A stretch of 41,637 nucleotides of DNA from the NCBI GenBank assembly GCA_013697045.1, contig JACCXJ010000021.1, positions 1 to 41,637 on the forward strand, read 5' to 3'. Position 1 is the stretch's first letter, and every line of letters starts with the position of its first letter. Shown one piece after another: positions 40,320 to 41,637 of this stretch. The translations under genes and the position numbers were made by a program. Origin of the DNA: Gammaproteobacteria bacterium (GTDB taxonomy: Bacteria; Pseudomonadota; Gammaproteobacteria; JACCXJ01). The notes beneath the pieces were generated by a model. The model was not told the DNA's origin, did not search any database, and saw only the letters and a program-made list of their open reading frames with translations.

Positions 40320-40479
40320 CCGGGCAAGCCGTATGGCTGACGAACCGGAGCATCTCGCTTGACGAGGCCCAAGGCGCGACCTGACGGACGATTTCACCCC
40401 GCTCGAGCAACTGCAGACGCCGAACATTCCCAGGGGCATCCTGGTCGACTGGTTCGGTACCGATCTGCTGGTTCGCTGA
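40320..40479 (+). pseudogene. Decayed second copy of the spermidine-synthase-like 3' end
   Basis: The DNA matches 36698-36859 (AGCATCTCGCT, GAGGCCCAAGGCG, ACGGACGATTTC, TGGTTCGGTACCGATC, GGTTCGCTGAG) with substitutions and small deletions that break the frame. It ends in the same stop codon context. It is followed by DNA similar to that after the first copy (GATTCTAGGTCTCTGAG against TAATCCTCGGTCTCTGAG), so a whole segment was duplicated. Confidence 0.75.
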
Positions 40480-40513
40480 GGCTGGTTCGGTACCGATCTG
40501 CTGGTTCGCTGAG
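40450..40513 (+). repeat. 33-bp-period tandem duplication at the gene end
   Basis: Two identical 31-bp copies (40450-40480 and 40483-40513), each beginning TGGTTCGGTACCGATCTG and ending TTCGCTGAG, are separated by GC. Each repeats the last codons and stop of the spermidine-synthase-like fragment. This is a slippage-type duplication. Confidence 0.85.
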
Positions 40514-40553
40514 GGTAGCGCGGCTGATTCTAGGTCTCTGAGGTTCCGAGTCC

Positions 40554-40757
40554 CCTACCAGAAGCTCACCTCGAGCCCGGCCGTGGGCACGGCATCGGAG
40601 CGCAGGCCATCGTCGTTGAGCGGCAGGAAAACGGCAGCGAATCCGACCACCGACGGCGCGAAGGCGGCCTTGAAACCGACCGACAGGTCGACGATGTCCG
40701 TGCGTAGCCCCTGGGTGATGGACTGGGTGCAGAGGACCGAGCGGCGCTCGGGCCGCT
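40554..40757 (-). pseudogene. 3' fragment of an outer-membrane barrel gene (copy 2)
   Basis: The minus strand reads QGLRTDIVDLSVGFKAAFAP, then SVVGFAAVFLPLNDDGLRSD and AVPTAGLEVSFW-stop. It aligns with the last 60 residues of the barrel protein at 41064. The canonical terminal Phe is followed by an extra Trp. Upstream sequence (QRTERRSGRSV in other frames) does not continue the barrel, so it is a truncated remnant. Confidence 0.8.
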
Positions 40758-40771
40758 CGGTTGAGCGGATT

Positions 40772-41036
40772 ATTGGGGGCGCTGGGGTCGGGGCGTTTGC
40801 GTTACTACGAGCGGTTCAAGCGTCAGGCCTGCGAGCGGATACGGAATAAGACCACAAGGGGGACGCAGAGCGTACCTCTGCCTGAGGAGGAACGCGATCC
40901 GCTCTATGCCTTTTCCGAGCGGCATACCGAGATCGGCTACCGCAAGCTCACCTGGATGACGATCGATTAATGTATATGTTTACCGTGTGTATCGGGTGCT
41001 GGCCCCGGGTGATTTGCTGTACCGCTTTTCCTTTTA
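40772..41036 (+). mobile_element. Transposase remnant (integrase-type, IS3-like)
   Basis: The plus strand encodes RLRYYERFKRQACERIRN, EEERDPLYAFSERHTEIGYR and KLTWMTID, then, after frameshifts and a stop, VYRVLAPGDLLYRFSF. The HxEIGYRxLxWxxxDE...SVYRVL pattern is the region before the catalytic core of rve-type transposases. No catalytic DDE residues, terminal repeats or second half remain. It separates two copies of the barrel-gene 3' end and probably mediated that duplication. Confidence 0.7.
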
Positions 41037-41063
41037 TCCTGCAGGGCGCTAAGGAAACCGCAT

Positions 41064-41637
41064 CTAGAAACTGACCTCAATATTGGCAGTGGGGATCACG
41101 TCGGCCCGCAACCCATCGTCATTCAGCGGCACGAAGACGCCGGCAAAGCCCACCAGCGAGTACGGAAACGCGGCCTTGAAGCCAAGCGCCAAGTCGACGA
41201 CGTCAGTACGGAGCTCGCGGGTCTCGGTCCTGTCCGGACCATTCAGAATACCCGGCGTGCCGCCCTCGGTGGGGACGGTGACCGAGAGCTCCTGGTCCGT
41301 GACGTTGGAGTTCCCGATCACGTCGACCAGGAAGGCGAGCGGCTCGATGATCCCGGCCGTCACCCCAGCCGCGTAGCGTACCCGGCTGCGCTCGGTGTCG
41401 TCGGCATTGATCTCGACACCCGCCGCCAGATGGAAATCGAAACGCCCGTACTCTTGGGCTACGGAGAAGAACGGTGTCAAGGTGGTATCGCCCAATCCCT
41501 GAAAGTCGTCCTCATCACCCGTCGGCAGACGCAGATTGAGCCCCGAGGCGAGGTTGAATCCGTTTCTGCTCAAGAGGTGATACTTGGTCCGTAGCTGCAA
41601 GTCCCCGACCCCGGTCTTGCTGTCGTCTATGGAGCGC
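41064..41637 (-). CDS. Outer-membrane beta-barrel (transporter / phenol-MetA-pathway-like), 5' end beyond window
   Basis: The last about 190 residues of a barrel protein are present; the frame runs past the right edge with no start seen. Visible strands are LQLRTKYHLLSRNGFNLASG, LRLPTGDEDDFQGLGDTTLT, FDFHLAAGVEINADDTERSR, FKAAFPYSLVGFAGVFVPLN and the terminal ANIEVSF. The C-terminal Phe is the outer-membrane insertion signal. The RLPTGDE...GLGxTxLTP pattern is that of the 'MetA-pathway of phenol degradation' outer-membrane family (PF13557 type). The substrate is unknown. It is the intact version of the fragments at 39172 and 40554. Confidence 0.8.
   Translation of the reverse strand, partial: RSIDDSKTGVGDLQLRTKYHLLSRNGFNLASGLNLRLPTGDEDDFQGLGDTTLTPFFSVAQEYGRFDFHLAAGVEINADDTERSRVRYAAGVTAGIIEPLAFLVDVIGNSNVTDQELSVTVPTEGGTPGILNGPDRTETRELRTDVVDLALGFKAAFPYSLVGFAGVFVPLNDDGLRADVIPTANIEVSF

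Noticed and set aside
40761-40970. Intact small gene at the transposase remnant
   Set aside because: The sequence matches only the middle of an IS3-like transposase and is broken by a stop and frameshift.

Overview
The window is about 41.6 kb of GC-rich DNA that looks like a gammaproteobacterial chromosome, possibly from a Chromatiales-like or other environmental lineage. The pointers are the DUF4390-ntrY-ntrX operon, trmL, a clade-2 catalase, BON-domain and Tat-exported proteins, and many periplasmic or outer-membrane redox proteins. The species is not identifiable by reading alone. No rRNA, tRNA or CRISPR array was seen.

Region 1 (1-10 kb) is ordinary chromosome. It holds a KatE-type catalase cut by the left edge, three small stress or envelope genes on the minus strand, a PknB-type Ser/Thr kinase with an extra zinc ribbon and NTF2-like tail, a HAD phosphatase, trmL, a class 1 dihydroorotate dehydrogenase, and a secreted seven-repeat FG-GAP protein.

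Region 2 (10-18 kb) holds, on the minus strand, DUF4390, ntrY, ntrX and a TPR gene, then a vapBC-type toxin-antitoxin pair, then a neutral zinc metallopeptidase gene (ypfJ family). That last gene is split in frame by two tandem cassette-like insertions (10941-12500). Each cassette carries one minus-strand ORF, one of them a PD-(D/E)XK nuclease. Related ~75-bp junction repeats bound the units, and an 11-bp target duplication bounds the array. I could not match this architecture to a known element.

Region 3 (18-31 kb) holds a membrane protein plus DUF421 pair, remnants of an oxidoreductase, and then a block of exported metal/redox proteins: a Tat-exported Csp-like copper-storage protein, a spondin-domain protein, an STN-like protein, a protein with a YcnI-like VPHGC motif, and a large DUF3570 outer-membrane barrel. 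Six copies of a 17-bp palindrome of the form TGCGACA-N3-TGTCGCA (one variant) lie in this block. Five of them sit at the -35 region of plausible sigma70 promoters pointing at these genes, which suggests an undescribed, probably metal- or redox-linked regulon.

Region 4 (26-36 kb) contains two oppositely oriented copies of one operon (TlpA, DUF4266, DUF3570, ApbE). The copies have decayed in a complementary way. The minus copy keeps DUF4266 and DUF3570 and has an ApbE remnant; the plus copy keeps TlpA and ApbE but has a frameshifted DUF4266 and an internally deleted DUF3570. The surviving DUF3570 protein carries two D-x-x-S-G-A-T motifs, the consensus for covalent FMN attachment by ApbE. The inferred working system is therefore a flavinylated outer-membrane barrel assembled from two broken operons.

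Region 5 (32-41.6 kb) has two small secreted-protein genes with a duplicated leader, a higBA toxin-antitoxin pair with a palindromic operator, a decayed fused MFS/spermidine-synthase gene, a di-haem cytochrome c peroxidase-like gene, a Cu/Zn superoxide dismutase, beta-helix and transposase remnants, and three copies (two truncated) of the 3' end of an outer-membrane barrel gene that runs off the right edge. Several genes between 24 and 36 kb differ from intact homologues by single bases. These could be real decay or homopolymer sequencing errors.
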